Assembly: GCF_001730525.1 (NCBI RefSeq)
Contig: NZ_MDFN01000008.1
Span: 1 to 64,000, forward strand
Direction of reading: 5' to 3'
DNA length: 64,000 bases
From: Arcticibacter eurypsychrophilus
Lineage (GTDB): Bacteria; Bacteroidota; Bacteroidia; Sphingobacteriales; Sphingobacteriaceae
Part shown: one piece after another, positions 1 through 9,103 of the stretch
Layout of the letters: every line of letters begins with the position of its first letter
How positions within the stretch are numbered: the stretch's first letter is position 1
The notes under the pieces: generated by a model
Told to the model about the DNA's origin: nothing
Databases searched by the model: none
The model's input: only the letters and a program-made list of their open reading frames with translations
Position numbers and translations under genes: made by a program

Positions 1-47
1 GTATAGTTATTTTAGGATCTGACAGTTACCTCGCTGTCTGTGGGTAG

Positions 48-1010
48 TTACATTTTCAATCCAATTTCCCTGAGCCTTTCATCCAGGTATTCCCCTGCCG
101 TCATATCACTATATGCTTTTGGATGTGTATCATCAATACAAACATCCAGACAAGTAAGATCGACCTCCAGTTTAGGATGAAGGAAAAATGGCACTGAAAA
201 CCGCGATGCCTTCATCAATTCACGTGGTGGGTTTACTACACGATGGGTAGTCGATTTTAGCTTGTTGTTGGTAAGTCGTTGCAACATATCCCCCACATTG
301 ACCACAATATCTTCTACTTGAGTTTTTACCGGATACCAGGCATTATTACGCGTAAGCACTTCCAACCCATCCGCACTGGCACCAATCAATAACGTTATTA
401 AATTAATATCTTCATGAGCACCTGCACGTACTGCATCAGGTGCTAAAGCGTCAGGATCCAAAATTGGGAAATAATGAATTCCGCGCAAAATGGAGTTGCC
501 ATTATGCACTTTAGTATCAAAATAGTTTTCATCCAGACCAAGGTAAACAGCTATCGCTTTCAGTAAATGCTTTCCGGCTCGTTCCAGGCATTCGTACACT
601 TCCCGGGTTACCACATTAAAACGGGGTAATTCTTCTACCTCCACATTGTCCGGATACTGCGCTTTCACCGGATCACCATCCGTAACCGTTTGTCCCCTTT
701 GCCAGAACTCTTTTAAATCAGGCACCGGAGCCCCTTTCGCCTTTTCCTTCCCCTTGCCGGTATACCCTCGCTGACCCGCAAGTTCAGGGATTTCATATTT
801 GCGCTTTACTTCATCAGGCAGACTGAAAAACTTTTTCACCTCCACATAAAGCTCATCCATGAGTTCCTTTGTCATGCCGTGATTGGCAATGGTAACAAAA
901 CCGGTTTCTGTAAAAGCCTGACCGATCTGATCAGAAAAGGCAGCTTTCTGCTCATCAGATCCATGCACGTAATCATTCAGATCAAGACGGGGAATATTAA
1001 TTTCAGTCAT
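48..1010 (-). CDS. 2-oxoglutarate/Fe(II)-dependent oxygenase, isopenicillin N synthase family
   Basis: The 320-residue protein has the two-part fold of the isopenicillin N synthase family: an N-terminal DIOX_N segment (about 5-120) followed by the 2OG-Fe(II) jelly roll. The iron ligands are visible as H199-x-D201 and H256, and R270-x-S272 is the usual 2-oxoglutarate-binding pair. It is a soluble cytoplasmic enzyme expected to hydroxylate or oxidise a small molecule; the substrate cannot be read from sequence. It is transcribed divergently from the siroheme reductase gene. The length is normal for the family and no key residue is missing. Confidence 0.9.
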   Translation of the reverse strand: MTEINIPRLDLNDYVHGSDEQKAAFSDQIGQAFTETGFVTIANHGMTKELMDELYVEVKKFFSLPDEVKRKYEIPELAGQRGYTGKGKEKAKGAPVPDLKEFWQRGQTVTDGDPVKAQYPDNVEVEELPRFNVVTREVYECLERAGKHLLKAIAVYLGLDENYFDTKVHNGNSILRGIHYFPILDPDALAPDAVRAGAHEDINLITLLIGASADGLEVLTRNNAWYPVKTQVEDIVVNVGDMLQRLTNNKLKSTTHRVVNPPRELMKASRFSVPFFLHPKLEVDLTCLDVCIDDTHPKAYSDMTAGEYLDERLREIGLKM

Positions 1011-1054
1011 TTTGGGGGAGTTTAAGTTAATGATCGATGTATTTTAAATGAATT

Positions 1055-1064
1055 GCGAATTCGC
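1055..1064. other. 10-bp perfect palindrome in divergent intergenic region
   Basis: GCGAATTCGC lies between the oxygenase (leftward) and the siroheme reductase (rightward), about 45 bp upstream of the oxygenase start. It could be an operator for the oxygenase gene, but a palindrome of this size can occur by chance. Confidence 0.25.
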
Positions 1065-1136
1065 TTGCTAAGGTAAATTTACATTAGTCAAACGATATGA
1101 GAGGGAGAAATATTTTAGATACCGGACAGGATTTGT

Positions 1137-1144
1137 TATTTTTG
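1137..1144 (+). promoter_or_regulatory. Bacteroidota -7 promoter box of the siroheme reductase operon
   Basis: TATTTTTG fits TAnnTTTG, the -7 element of the Bacteroidota primary sigma factor. It lies 24 bp before the start codon. Transcription would begin near 1151, just upstream of a palindrome at 1158-1167. No clear -33 TTTG is seen at the right spacing, which would suit a regulated promoter. Confidence 0.6.
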
Positions 1145-1157
1145 ATTAAAACATTAA

Positions 1158-1167
1158 CTCTATAGAG
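1158..1167. promoter_or_regulatory. Putative operator CTCTATAGAG in the reductase leader
   Basis: This perfect 10-bp palindrome sits between the predicted transcription start and the ATG at 1169. Nine of its bases (TCTATAGAG) recur at 3972-3980, just upstream of the promoter of the Rrf2 regulator gene. Rrf2 proteins bind palindromes, so a shared operator for regulator and target is a reasonable inference. Confidence 0.45.
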
Positions 1168-1168
1168 A

Positions 1169-3262
1169 ATGCAAGGTTTTAGAACAGAGCTAGAGAATCC
1201 GCTGGTACAGAAAGACATAATTGACCTGGAGAAGAAGATAAGGTTATTTAGAGACGGTCATTTAGATGGCGAGAAGTTCCGTAGCTTAAGGTTAGCAAGA
1301 GGCGTTTATGGCCAAAGACAACCTGGAGTGCAGATGATCCGGATCAAACTTCCTTATGGAAAACTGAGTATTCAGCAGCTTTACCGTATTTCAGATGTAT
1401 CCGATGAGTACGCAACAGGAAATTTACATATTACAACTCGTCAGGATGTACAGCTCCACTATGTAAGTTTAGAGCGCACACCCGAGTTATGGGCCGATCT
1501 TGAAAAAGACGCTGTAACTTTACGTGAGGCCTGTGGAAACACCGTTCGTAACGTAACGGCCTCTCCAGAGGCGGGTATAGATCCGAATGAGCCATTTGAT
1601 GTCACTCCTTATGCACAGGCCACATTTGAGTATTTCTTAAGAAACCCAATCTGTCAGGACATGGGAAGAAAGTTCAAGATGTCCTTTTCTTCTTCGGAAT
1701 CAGACACGGCCTTTGCTTATATGCATGATATCGGTTTTATTCCTAAGGTGAAAATCGAGAATGGCGTAGAAGTACGCGGTTTTAAAGTATATCTGGGAGG
1801 AGGTTTAGGATCTCAGCCACATATTTCAGAATTCGTTACCGACTTCATGCATGAAGATCTGATTATTCCTTTTGCAGAATCTGTCATTCGTGTGTTTGAC
1901 CGTCATGGCGAACGCACTAAACGGAATAAAGCCCGCTTGAAATATCTGATCCAGGAAATGGGTAAAGAGGCATTTCTTGAATTGGCAGAGAAAGAGCGCC
2001 TGGCATTAAAGAACAAAACATTTAAAATAAATCGTGATTTCGATTTCACTATACCGAAGTCTGTCATTCAGCCCGCTATAGCACTTCTTAATCCAGTTAA
2101 ATATGAGCAATGGCGGAAGACGAATATCTTCCCTCAAAAACAAGAAGGCTATTTTTCCGTAGGAATCCGCGTACAAAATGGAGACATTAAAACACCTATC
2201 GCACGTAAACTGGCTGAAATAGTTCGGGATACTGCTGCTGATGATATTCGCATGACGAATACGCAGGGTATCTTATTGCGCTTTGTGAAAGAAGAGAATC
2301 TGCCGTACCTATTTCAAAAACTGGATGAGCTGTATTTAGCTGAACCTGGTTTTGAGAGTGTACTGGATATCACCTCATGCCCCGGAACTGATACCTGTAA
2401 TTTGGGTATTTCAAACAGTACCGGAATTACCCGTGAACTGGAAAAGGTAATGACAGCTGAATATCCTGAACTTATTTATAATAAAGATATTACCATCAAG
2501 ATTAGTGGCTGTATCAATGCTTGTGGTCAACATTCCCTGGCAGCTATAGGCTTTCATGGCTCCAGCATGAAGATTGGCAAACTGGTCGCTCCTGCTTTAC
2601 AAGTATTATTGGGGGGTGGGTCTACAGGCGATGGAACAGGGGTTGCTTCAGAAAAGATCATTAAGATTCCAAGTAAAAGAGGTCCGCAGGTGTTGCGTGC
2701 TATTTTGGACGATTACTTTGAGAACAGTTTGGATGATGAATTGTATAAGGACTATTACCTCAGACAAGGAAAGATATATTTTTATGACTTGCTGAACCCT
2801 TTAGCAAAAGCCGAAAATATTACCCCGGAAGACTTTATTGATTGGGAACATACCGAACCCTACGTTACTGCAATTGGAATTGGTGAGTGCGCGAGTGTAA
2901 TGATTGACTTGGTTGCTACTTTACTATATGAAGCCGAAGAACGGATTCAATGGGCTGGTGAGGCATTGGAAGCAGGTAATTATGCAGACTCTATTTACAA
3001 TTCCTATACCGGCTTTATTAATTCAGCAAAGGCGATGTTGATATCTGAAGGAGTGAAAACAAATACTCAGGCGGGTATCATCAGAGATTTTGATACTTCT
3101 CTTGTTGATACAGGAAAAATTACTCTTCCTTCCAGCTTCCACGAGTTGGTTTATCAAATGAATCAACAAGAACCGGGTAAGGATTTTGCTACTTATTACT
3201 TTCAGCAGTCCAGTTTATTTAATCAACAGCTGAAAGATTACAGAACGCTCCAAACTGCTTAA
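1169..3262 (+). CDS. Siroheme-dependent nitrite/sulfite reductase with C-terminal HEPN-like domain
   Basis: The first ~560 residues follow the NirA/CysI layout: two ferredoxin-like half domains plus siroheme/[4Fe-4S] modules. The cluster ligands are C404-x5-C410 and C448-x3-C452, the latter in the sequence GCINACGQH. The last ~120 residues form an added helical domain of the HEPN type, a known architecture in Bacteroidota. The enzyme should carry out the six-electron reduction of sulfite to sulfide or nitrite to ammonia in the cytoplasm. The adjoining siroheme synthase and Rrf2 genes support assimilation, and sulfite seems slightly more likely because no nitrate genes are nearby. The next gene starts 3 bp downstream, so the two are co-transcribed. 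Confidence 0.88.
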   Translation: MQGFRTELENPLVQKDIIDLEKKIRLFRDGHLDGEKFRSLRLARGVYGQRQPGVQMIRIKLPYGKLSIQQLYRISDVSDEYATGNLHITTRQDVQLHYVSLERTPELWADLEKDAVTLREACGNTVRNVTASPEAGIDPNEPFDVTPYAQATFEYFLRNPICQDMGRKFKMSFSSSESDTAFAYMHDIGFIPKVKIENGVEVRGFKVYLGGGLGSQPHISEFVTDFMHEDLIIPFAESVIRVFDRHGERTKRNKARLKYLIQEMGKEAFLELAEKERLALKNKTFKINRDFDFTIPKSVIQPAIALLNPVKYEQWRKTNIFPQKQEGYFSVGIRVQNGDIKTPIARKLAEIVRDTAADDIRMTNTQGILLRFVKEENLPYLFQKLDELYLAEPGFESVLDITSCPGTDTCNLGISNSTGITRELEKVMTAEYPELIYNKDITIKISGCINACGQHSLAAIGFHGSSMKIGKLVAPALQVLLGGGSTGDGTGVASEKIIKIPSKRGPQVLRAILDDYFENSLDDELYKDYYLRQGKIYFYDLLNPLAKAENITPEDFIDWEHTEPYVTAIGIGECASVMIDLVATLLYEAEERIQWAGEALEAGNYADSIYNSYTGFINSAKAMLISEGVKTNTQAGIIRDFDTSLVDTGKITLPSSFHELVYQMNQQEPGKDFATYYFQQSSLFNQQLKDYRTLQTA

Positions 3263-3265
3263 AGA

Positions 3266-3958
3266 ATGGTTGAAACGCCAGTAAAAAATCCGCTGTTCCC
3301 TATATTTGTCAAATTACATACCCTCAACCTGCTACTTGTAGGTGGAGGGTATGTGGCTTTAGAAAAGTTAGGCACACTACTGATCAACAGTCCGGAAGCT
3401 AAAATTAAACTAGTGGCAGGCACAATCAGCAATGATGTGCAAGTCGTTTTAAAGGAGAATAACATCCCTTTTGAAGAACGTGACTTTGAGGTAAAGGATC
3501 TGGAAGGTGTTGACCTGGCAATTGTTGCTATTAATGATGGCCAAATTAGCTCCAAAATTGCCGCTGCATGTAAAGAGAGAAAGGTGCTCACAAACGTAGC
3601 GGATCAACCTGCATTGTGTGATTTTTATTTAGGTTCCGTAGTTCAAAAAGGGAATCTCAAAATTGCCATATCAACAAATGGTAAGTCGCCTACTATTGCA
3701 AAGCGAATTAAAGAGATGCTGAATGAGACCATTCCGGATGAGATGGAGGACTTGCTTAATAATATGCAGCGCATCCGTAATGGCCTAAAAGGAGATTTTA
3801 CTGAAAAAGTAAAACAGCTCGATGCTATAACAAGTAGTTTAACTGTTAAAAAGAGTAAGAAATCGATATTTCGGACTTTTCTGTATGTCCTGTCTTATAT
3901 CATCGCTATTCTGTTTCTTATGATTGCAGGATATTATATCCTCTCCGCATTGTTGTAG
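3266..3958 (+). CDS. Siroheme synthase, precorrin-2 dehydrogenase/ferrochelatase domain (CysG N-terminal type)
   Basis: A Rossmann motif GGGYVALEK near residue 27 and the overall layout match the CysG N-terminal (Met8p-like) family. This family oxidises precorrin-2 with NAD+ to sirohydrochlorin and inserts iron to give siroheme. The protein lacks the methyltransferase half of full-length CysG, so uroporphyrinogen methylation must be encoded elsewhere. It ends in one hydrophobic helix (about 205-228), unusual for a soluble enzyme but seen in some Bacteroidota versions, which may tether it to the membrane. The gene begins 3 bp after the reductase gene, whose cofactor it makes. Confidence 0.88.
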   Translation: MVETPVKNPLFPIFVKLHTLNLLLVGGGYVALEKLGTLLINSPEAKIKLVAGTISNDVQVVLKENNIPFEERDFEVKDLEGVDLAIVAINDGQISSKIAAACKERKVLTNVADQPALCDFYLGSVVQKGNLKIAISTNGKSPTIAKRIKEMLNETIPDEMEDLLNNMQRIRNGLKGDFTEKVKQLDAITSSLTVKKSKKSIFRTFLYVLSYIIAILFLMIAGYYILSALL

Positions 3959-3971
3959 TCTTTCTATAATA

Positions 3972-3980
3972 TCTATAGAG
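3972..3980. promoter_or_regulatory. Second copy of TCTATAGAG, upstream of the Rrf2 promoter
   Basis: TCTATAGAG matches nine of the ten bases of the palindrome at 1158-1167. It lies about 30 bp upstream of the -7 box of the regulator gene. Its position suits autoregulation. Confidence 0.4.
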
Positions 3981-4006
3981 TTTTCACGTTGCTAATAATT
4001 AAATAT

Positions 4007-4014
4007 TATCTTTG
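4007..4014 (+). promoter_or_regulatory. Promoter of the Rrf2 regulator gene
   Basis: TATCTTTG is a consensus TAnnTTTG -7 box, with TTG at 3989-3991 near the -33 position. Transcription should begin near 4021. Any start codon upstream of that point is excluded, which fixes the translation start at TTG 4040. Confidence 0.7.
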
Positions 4015-4039
4015 TCACAGACTTTATACACCATTTATT

Positions 4040-4543
4040 TTGCTAACAAAAAAAACCAAATATGCAGTAAAGGCCTTAATGGCTTTAGCAAGGAATAAAG
4101 GTAATGCTCCCATGCTCATTTCATCCATTGCTACGAATGAACAACTTCCAAAGAAGTTTTTAGAGGCAATACTTTTAGAGATGAAGCGCAATGGTTTTTT
4201 GGCCAGTAAAAAAGGTGCCGGAGGTGGTTATTACCTGATGAAAAAGGCAGAAGATATTAAACTTGCTGCCATTATTCGGATTATTGATGGTCCTATTGCC
4301 CTACTGCCTTGCGTGAGTTTGAACTTTTACGAAAAATGTGACGAATGTACCAGTGAAATATATTGCGGGATCCGCGATGTAATGATAGACGTGAGGGATG
4401 CTACATTGAAGATTCTTGGCGAAACCAGTCTGGCTGATATGATCGAAAGAGAAGACCGGCTGAAAGCTTTATTGCTTGAAGGCAAGAATGAAAACAGATC
4501 TGAAGATGATTTTAAGGGTAATTTAGGAGAAGTAATATCCTAA
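4040..4543 (+). CDS. Rrf2 family transcriptional regulator, probably Fe-S sensing
   Basis: An N-terminal winged helix (LTKKTKYAVKALMALAR) is followed by the Rrf2 GAGGGY loop and a C-terminal helix. Three clustered cysteines (C-x2-C-x5-C, in CDECTSEIYC) with another Cys just upstream could bind a [2Fe-2S] cluster, as in IscR and NsrR. I chose the TTG at 4040: it gives the standard family N-terminus, and an upstream in-frame TTG at 3989 falls inside the promoter. The protein is 167 residues. The gene follows the siroheme reductase pair, and a shared palindrome links the two promoters, so it probably controls that operon. The inducing signal is unknown. Confidence 0.85.
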   Translation: MLTKKTKYAVKALMALARNKGNAPMLISSIATNEQLPKKFLEAILLEMKRNGFLASKKGAGGGYYLMKKAEDIKLAAIIRIIDGPIALLPCVSLNFYEKCDECTSEIYCGIRDVMIDVRDATLKILGETSLADMIEREDRLKALLLEGKNENRSEDDFKGNLGEVIS

Positions 4544-4582
4544 AGGCCAGTTTAAACTCTAATTTTTGAACGAATAAATACG

Positions 4583-4612
4583 AAAAAGGGATAGCCCCCG
4601 CTATCCCTTTTT
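4583..4612. terminator. Strong bidirectional terminator
   Basis: A 13-bp perfect stem (AAAAAGGGATAGC with GCTATCCCTTTTT) closes a CCCC loop and carries A/T tracts on both sides. It sits between the converging Rrf2 and lnt genes and can serve both. Confidence 0.9.
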
Positions 4613-4721
4613 AAAAATCAAACTACTTACCTATTAAAAATCAATATGAAAAACTAATAGATAGTACGAGTCTGATTTTAAGAAGTTACAAGCGCTTTTC
4701 TTTATTGCAATTCGCTGACAA

Positions 4722-6350
4722 TCAACTTTCTATTGCATTATTTACTTTAAGACTTCGGATTAGAATCAATCCAATAAATAGACCTGCTAAAACACAGCCT
4801 ATCCAGGCAATATAATCTCCATATTGTACATAAAACGTCAAATCACTATTAAGATTGATATCCTGTTTTAAAGCTGTTGGCACCCACCATTTACTGGACT
4901 GCGCGAGATCGCCCCGTTGATTAATAAAACCAGAGATCCCTGTGTTGGCTGACCTGGCAACCCAACGACGTGTTTCAATTGCCCGAAGTTTGGCATAAGC
5001 CAAGTGCTGATCCTTACCGGATGTATTGCCCCACCAGGCATCATTTGTGATAATGGCGATAAACTGTGCCCCATCTTTTACATATTCAGCCACATAACTC
5101 CCCCAAATGGACTCATAACAGATTACAGGCGCCGCCGCCAATCCACTTTGAGTATAGAAAACACTGGGTTTATCCTGCCTTCCAAAACCGCCTGAAGATC
5201 CTCCAAATGAAGCAAATACTGGTTTCAGAAAACTTAAAGCACTCGCAAACGGCAGTGACTCTACTCCTGGAACAAGTTTAGATTTGTGATAAAATTGCAC
5301 TTTGGAGGAGTTCTCAATGTTTACTGCGGCGTTATAGTAATCTAAATACTTACCTGCGCTTTTATTAAATGCAGCAGTAGGGGTTTCCTGTGTATCATAT
5401 AAGTTAAAACTTTCTATACCAGTGAGTACATTTCCATTTTTATACTTGGATAGGAACTGCTGGATGCGCAGATAGCTGGGGTTTTCCCGGATGGTATACT
5501 CTTCTATAAATTGAGGAACGGCTGTTTCCGGCCAGATGAAGTATTCTGTATTGGTTTGACCCACTGAATCAGAGAGGCGGATGAGTTGATCAGTTTGCCA
5601 TTCCGCCGGTTTCTCCCATTTAGCGTAAGGATCTACATTGGGTTGCACCACCACAATATTAGCCGGATTTACAGCTTCTGTATACCTGGTGTAGATGATC
5701 AGGGAGAAGGTAATTGGGATTATTATCCAGGCAGATAGTGCCAGGGTAAGTTTTTTCTTAAGTTTAAGGCCTTCTGCAACAGTGTCATTTTGAGCGCCAA
5801 TTTCAAAAGCCAGTATATTGGCAATTAAGATCCATAATGTTCCGCCATAAACACCTGTATACTCATACCACTGCACTAAGCTATGTGTTTCGGCAAAGCC
5901 ATTGCCCAGGTTCATCCATGGAAAGGCAAGATCCCAGGTTTGATGCAGATACTCATATGCGATCCAGAAACTGATCAGTCCTGCATAACTCAAGATCTTT
6001 CCTGCTACCCTTCTCATCTTATAATAAAGCCAGAAGGACAGGGTCATCAGTAAGGCAGCAAGGCCAAAGGGAATAATGGAGATTAGTGAGGCAACCCATA
6101 CTGGCAGCACTGCATTTAACGAGTTAAAAACCCAGTAGATGGAGGCGGTATTCCAGATTAAAAAAGTCAGGCCTGCAAGCAAGAAGACCTTTCTACCTTT
6201 GGCTCGTTGATCCGATTGGATCACACTTTCAATAGCCCGGAGCAAAGGCACGAGTGCGACAAGCAATAAGGGTGCAGTGAATTGCATTGGAGGCCATGCG
6301 ATCCACAATAGAAAAGCACTGATGAGGGCAAGGAAATAATTTCTTTTCAC
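4722..6350 (-). CDS. lnt: Apolipoprotein N-acyltransferase
   Basis: About 230 residues of membrane helices are followed by a nitrilase-like (CN hydrolase) periplasmic domain and a final helix, the standard Lnt arrangement. The catalytic triad is visible as E275 (WPETAVP), K356 (HKSKLVP) and C411 (VICYES). The enzyme transfers the third acyl chain to the N-terminal cysteine of lipoproteins at the outer face of the inner membrane. Many of the lipoproteins encoded in this window would be its substrates. The start codon is GTG and follows the stop codon of the upstream gene with no gap, suggesting translational coupling. At 542 residues the length is usual. Confidence 0.95.
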   Translation of the reverse strand: MKRNYFLALISAFLLWIAWPPMQFTAPLLLVALVPLLRAIESVIQSDQRAKGRKVFLLAGLTFLIWNTASIYWVFNSLNAVLPVWVASLISIIPFGLAALLMTLSFWLYYKMRRVAGKILSYAGLISFWIAYEYLHQTWDLAFPWMNLGNGFAETHSLVQWYEYTGVYGGTLWILIANILAFEIGAQNDTVAEGLKLKKKLTLALSAWIIIPITFSLIIYTRYTEAVNPANIVVVQPNVDPYAKWEKPAEWQTDQLIRLSDSVGQTNTEYFIWPETAVPQFIEEYTIRENPSYLRIQQFLSKYKNGNVLTGIESFNLYDTQETPTAAFNKSAGKYLDYYNAAVNIENSSKVQFYHKSKLVPGVESLPFASALSFLKPVFASFGGSSGGFGRQDKPSVFYTQSGLAAAPVICYESIWGSYVAEYVKDGAQFIAIITNDAWWGNTSGKDQHLAYAKLRAIETRRWVARSANTGISGFINQRGDLAQSSKWWVPTALKQDINLNSDLTFYVQYGDYIAWIGCVLAGLFIGLILIRSLKVNNAIES

Positions 6351-7058
6351 CTAGAACTGGGATAAAATATCAGATTTTTTAGCTTCGTATTCTTCCTGGG
6401 AGATTAACTGCTTTTCAAATAGCACTTTCAGCTTTTTAAGCTTCAGTGTAATTTCATCTTCAGGCTCTACAGCAGGTTCAGGAATGGGCGCAATTGACTG
6501 GGGTTCTACGACAGGTTCAGCTTTAAATTCAGTACTTTCTGGTTTTGAGATTGGTAATTCAGCTGCAAGCAGGTTCTGCTGCATAAATTGGCTAGACTTC
6601 TTTAAGTCATTCTCTAACTGCTCCTGACGTAATTGTTGTTCCTTTCTGGATTGTTCCTGCTCCAACTCGTCCTTTATTCTGTCAATCTGCTGATTGGAAC
6701 TTTGGTATAGTTTACGTGCCTGTACTTTAGGAATGTAATCTACTGTAAAATTTTCTCCCCTTATAGGCACTGCAGTAAAGCGTGCTCCAAAAAACTCTTC
6801 TTTAAAAGAGACTTCTTTGATGTCCTTCCAGGAGAAGATCTCAAAGTTGGTGGTTAGTCCCATGTTGCCCGGGATACAAAAGAACAAGCGTTTGTTGGTG
6901 ATTACGATAGAATCGGGCACGAGTGTAACCGCTGGTTTTTTCTGAATAGCCAGGTAGAGTACTTCTTCACCCGATATAAGCATATCATTCAGTTTCCCTA
7001 AGATTTTTTCTGTAGCCTTAGGATCCTGCTCATCAGTTAAAAATTGCTCAAAGTTCAT
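6351..7058 (-). CDS. PH-like domain protein with C-terminal SHOCT domain
   Basis: Residues about 25-120 resemble the bacterial pleckstrin-homology-like fold (IVITNKRLFFCIPG is the typical strand pair). A charged, glutamine-rich coiled coil (about 125-155) and a proline/glutamate-rich linker follow. The end is a SHOCT domain (LFEKQLISQEEYEAKKSDIL), a short helical tail usual in oligomerising or membrane-associated proteins. No enzymatic motif is seen. The gene overlaps the end of rsmI by 11 bp and abuts lnt, so the three form one operon. Function unknown; a scaffold role is only a guess. Confidence 0.75.
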   Translation of the reverse strand: MNFEQFLTDEQDPKATEKILGKLNDMLISGEEVLYLAIQKKPAVTLVPDSIVITNKRLFFCIPGNMGLTTNFEIFSWKDIKEVSFKEEFFGARFTAVPIRGENFTVDYIPKVQARKLYQSSNQQIDRIKDELEQEQSRKEQQLRQEQLENDLKKSSQFMQQNLLAAELPISKPESTEFKAEPVVEPQSIAPIPEPAVEPEDEITLKLKKLKVLFEKQLISQEEYEAKKSDILSQF

Positions 7059-7761
7059 CTTCAGTATAATTTTTAGAATTTCTCTTTCCTTCTTTTCCAG
7101 CTAAAACAAGCACAAATTCACCCTTTAAGGTATGTGTCTCGTAATAGGTTTTAATTTCTGACAATGTACCTCTTATGGTTTCTTCGAAGATTTTAGTGAG
7201 CTCTCGGGATACTGAGGCAAGCCGGTCTTCACCAAATACAACGATAAATTCGTCAAGAGATTTTAGCACACGATGTGGAGATTCGTAGATAATCATCGTG
7301 CGAGGTTCCTCGGCTAACTCCTTTAAGCGGGTTTGGCGACCTTTCTTTACGGGCAGGAAGCCTTCAAAGATAAAACGGTCGGTAGGTAATCCGGAATTGA
7401 CTAAGGCAGGCACAAAAGCGGTTGCTCCCGGCAGGCATTCGATAGCGATATCGTTTTTCAACACTTCCCGTACGAGGTAAAACCCCGGATCGGATATGGC
7501 GGGTGTACCGGCATCGGTGATCAATGCAATCTGCTGGCCTTCTTTTAGAAAGCGGACAATTTCGGAACTAGCCTTATGCTCATTGTGCTGATGGTGCGCA
7601 TACACCTTTTTATCCACACCGAAATGTTTTAATAAAGGAGCACTGGTTCGCGTGTCTTCAGCGAGGATTAAATCCACCTCTTTTAAAACCCGTATTGCCC
7701 GGAGCGTAATGTCTTCCAAATTGCCAATTGGAGTGGGTACGAGATAAAGTTTCCCTGTCAT
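7048..7761 (-). CDS. rsmI: 16S rRNA (cytidine-1402) 2'-O-methyltransferase
   Basis: The protein is a tetrapyrrole-methylase-fold SAM enzyme of normal RsmI length (237 residues). The N-terminal LYLVPTPIGNLEDIT, the central LITDAGTPAISDPG and the YESPHR motif are family signatures. It 2'-O-methylates C1402 in the ribosomal P site, together with RsmH. It is the first gene of an operon with the PH/SHOCT gene and lnt, and is divergent from serS. Confidence 0.95.
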   Translation of the reverse strand: MTGKLYLVPTPIGNLEDITLRAIRVLKEVDLILAEDTRTSAPLLKHFGVDKKVYAHHQHNEHKASSEIVRFLKEGQQIALITDAGTPAISDPGFYLVREVLKNDIAIECLPGATAFVPALVNSGLPTDRFIFEGFLPVKKGRQTRLKELAEEPRTMIIYESPHRVLKSLDEFIVVFGEDRLASVSRELTKIFEETIRGTLSEIKTYYETHTLKGEFVLVLAGKEGKRNSKNYTEDEL

Positions 7762-7806
7762 ATTTAAAATAATGCAAAAACTGCCTGTAAACTAGCCAAG
7801 TCATTA

Positions 7807-7814
7807 TATCTTTG
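7807..7814 (+). promoter_or_regulatory. Promoter -7 box of serS
   Basis: TATCTTTG matches TAnnTTTG and lies 17 bp before the ATG, giving a very short leader. No Shine-Dalgarno sequence is present, as is normal in this phylum. Confidence 0.65.
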
Positions 7815-7831
7815 ACAAAAATTTACAAACG

Positions 7832-9103
7832 ATGCTGCAAGTTAGTTATATCCGCGAGAACAGAGAGAAGGTTTTAGAACGATTGTCTGTTAAAAATTTT
7901 AAACAGCCTGAAATTGTGGACGTTGTTATTTCATTGGATGAAGAACGCCGTCAAACACAAACCATCCTGGATTCGATTTCCGCAGAAGCAAACACCATTG
8001 CAAAGCAGGTGGGTGAATTAATGCGACAGGGTAAAAAAGAAGAAGCGGAGATCTTAAAATCCCGTACAGTAACCATAAAAGAACAGATTAAAACGCTTAG
8101 TGAAAAATTAAACAAAGCGGAAGCGGAGTTATTGAAAAACATTGTTTTGATTCCAAACCTGCCGCATAGCAGTGTACCCCGTGGTACCACACCTGAAGAA
8201 AATGAAAACATATTTGAGTTTGGTGCTAAGCCAGCATTGTATGCCGGCGCGTTGCCTCATTGGGAACTGGCCACTAAATACGATATTATAGATTTTGAAC
8301 TAGGCAATAAAATTGCAGGTGCAGGCTTTCCGGTTTATAAGGGTAAGGGTGCTAAATTACAACGCGCTTTGATTAACTTTTTCCTTGATAATGCGGAAGA
8401 AGCTGGCTACAGAGAGATTCAACCCCCTATTGTTGTGAATGAGGCATCAGGATTTGGAACAGGTCAGCTACCGGATAAAGAAGGTCAGATGTACCACGTT
8501 GGCGTAGATAACTTATACCTGATTCCTACGGCTGAAGTTCCGGTTACTAATTTGTACCGTGATGTTACGGTTAAAGAAGATGATCTCCCGATTATGAATT
8601 GTGCATATACGCCTTGTTTCCGTAGGGAAGCTGGTTCTTACGGTGCGCATGTAAGAGGGTTAAACCGCCTGCATCAGTTTGATAAAGTAGAAATTGTGCA
8701 GGTTGCTCATCCTGATCATTCTTATGCAATATTGGAAAAGATGAGTGCACATGTACAATCCTTACTTCAAAAGCTGGAACTTCCTTATAGGGTTCTTCGT
8801 CTTTGTGGTGGTGATATGAGTTTTACCTCTGCGCTAACCTATGATATGGAAGTATGGTGCGCCGCTCAGGCACGCTGGCTGGAGGTTTCATCCGTGTCTA
8901 ACTTTGAAACTTTTCAGAGCAACCGCCTCAAATTACGGTATAAAGGAAAGGAAGGAAAGGCTCAATATGCACATACGCTGAATGGAAGTGCTCTTGCTTT
9001 ACCCCGCATAGTAGCTTCTTTACTTGAAAATAACCAAACTGAAAGAGGAATTAAAATTCCGGCTGCTTTAGTTCCTTATACCAAATTTGAGTGGATTGAT
9101 TGA
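7832..9103 (+). CDS. serS: Seryl-tRNA synthetase
   Basis: The N-terminal ~110 residues form the long antiparallel coiled coil that contacts the variable arm of tRNA-Ser. The class II catalytic core follows, with motif 2 (CFRREAGSYG) and motif 3 near the end (NGSALALPRI). The enzyme charges tRNA-Ser and tRNA-Sec with serine in the cytoplasm. Its 423 residues and complete motifs show an intact gene with its own promoter. Confidence 0.97.
   Translation: MLQVSYIRENREKVLERLSVKNFKQPEIVDVVISLDEERRQTQTILDSISAEANTIAKQVGELMRQGKKEEAEILKSRTVTIKEQIKTLSEKLNKAEAELLKNIVLIPNLPHSSVPRGTTPEENENIFEFGAKPALYAGALPHWELATKYDIIDFELGNKIAGAGFPVYKGKGAKLQRALINFFLDNAEEAGYREIQPPIVVNEASGFGTGQLPDKEGQMYHVGVDNLYLIPTAEVPVTNLYRDVTVKEDDLPIMNCAYTPCFRREAGSYGAHVRGLNRLHQFDKVEIVQVAHPDHSYAILEKMSAHVQSLLQKLELPYRVLRLCGGDMSFTSALTYDMEVWCAAQARWLEVSSVSNFETFQSNRLKLRYKGKEGKAQYAHTLNGSALALPRIVASLLENNQTERGIKIPAALVPYTKFEWID

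Noticed and set aside
3989..4039. Extended N-terminus of the Rrf2 regulator from TTG 3989
   Set aside because: The extra 17 codons cover the -33/-7 promoter region and do not fit the family N-terminus.
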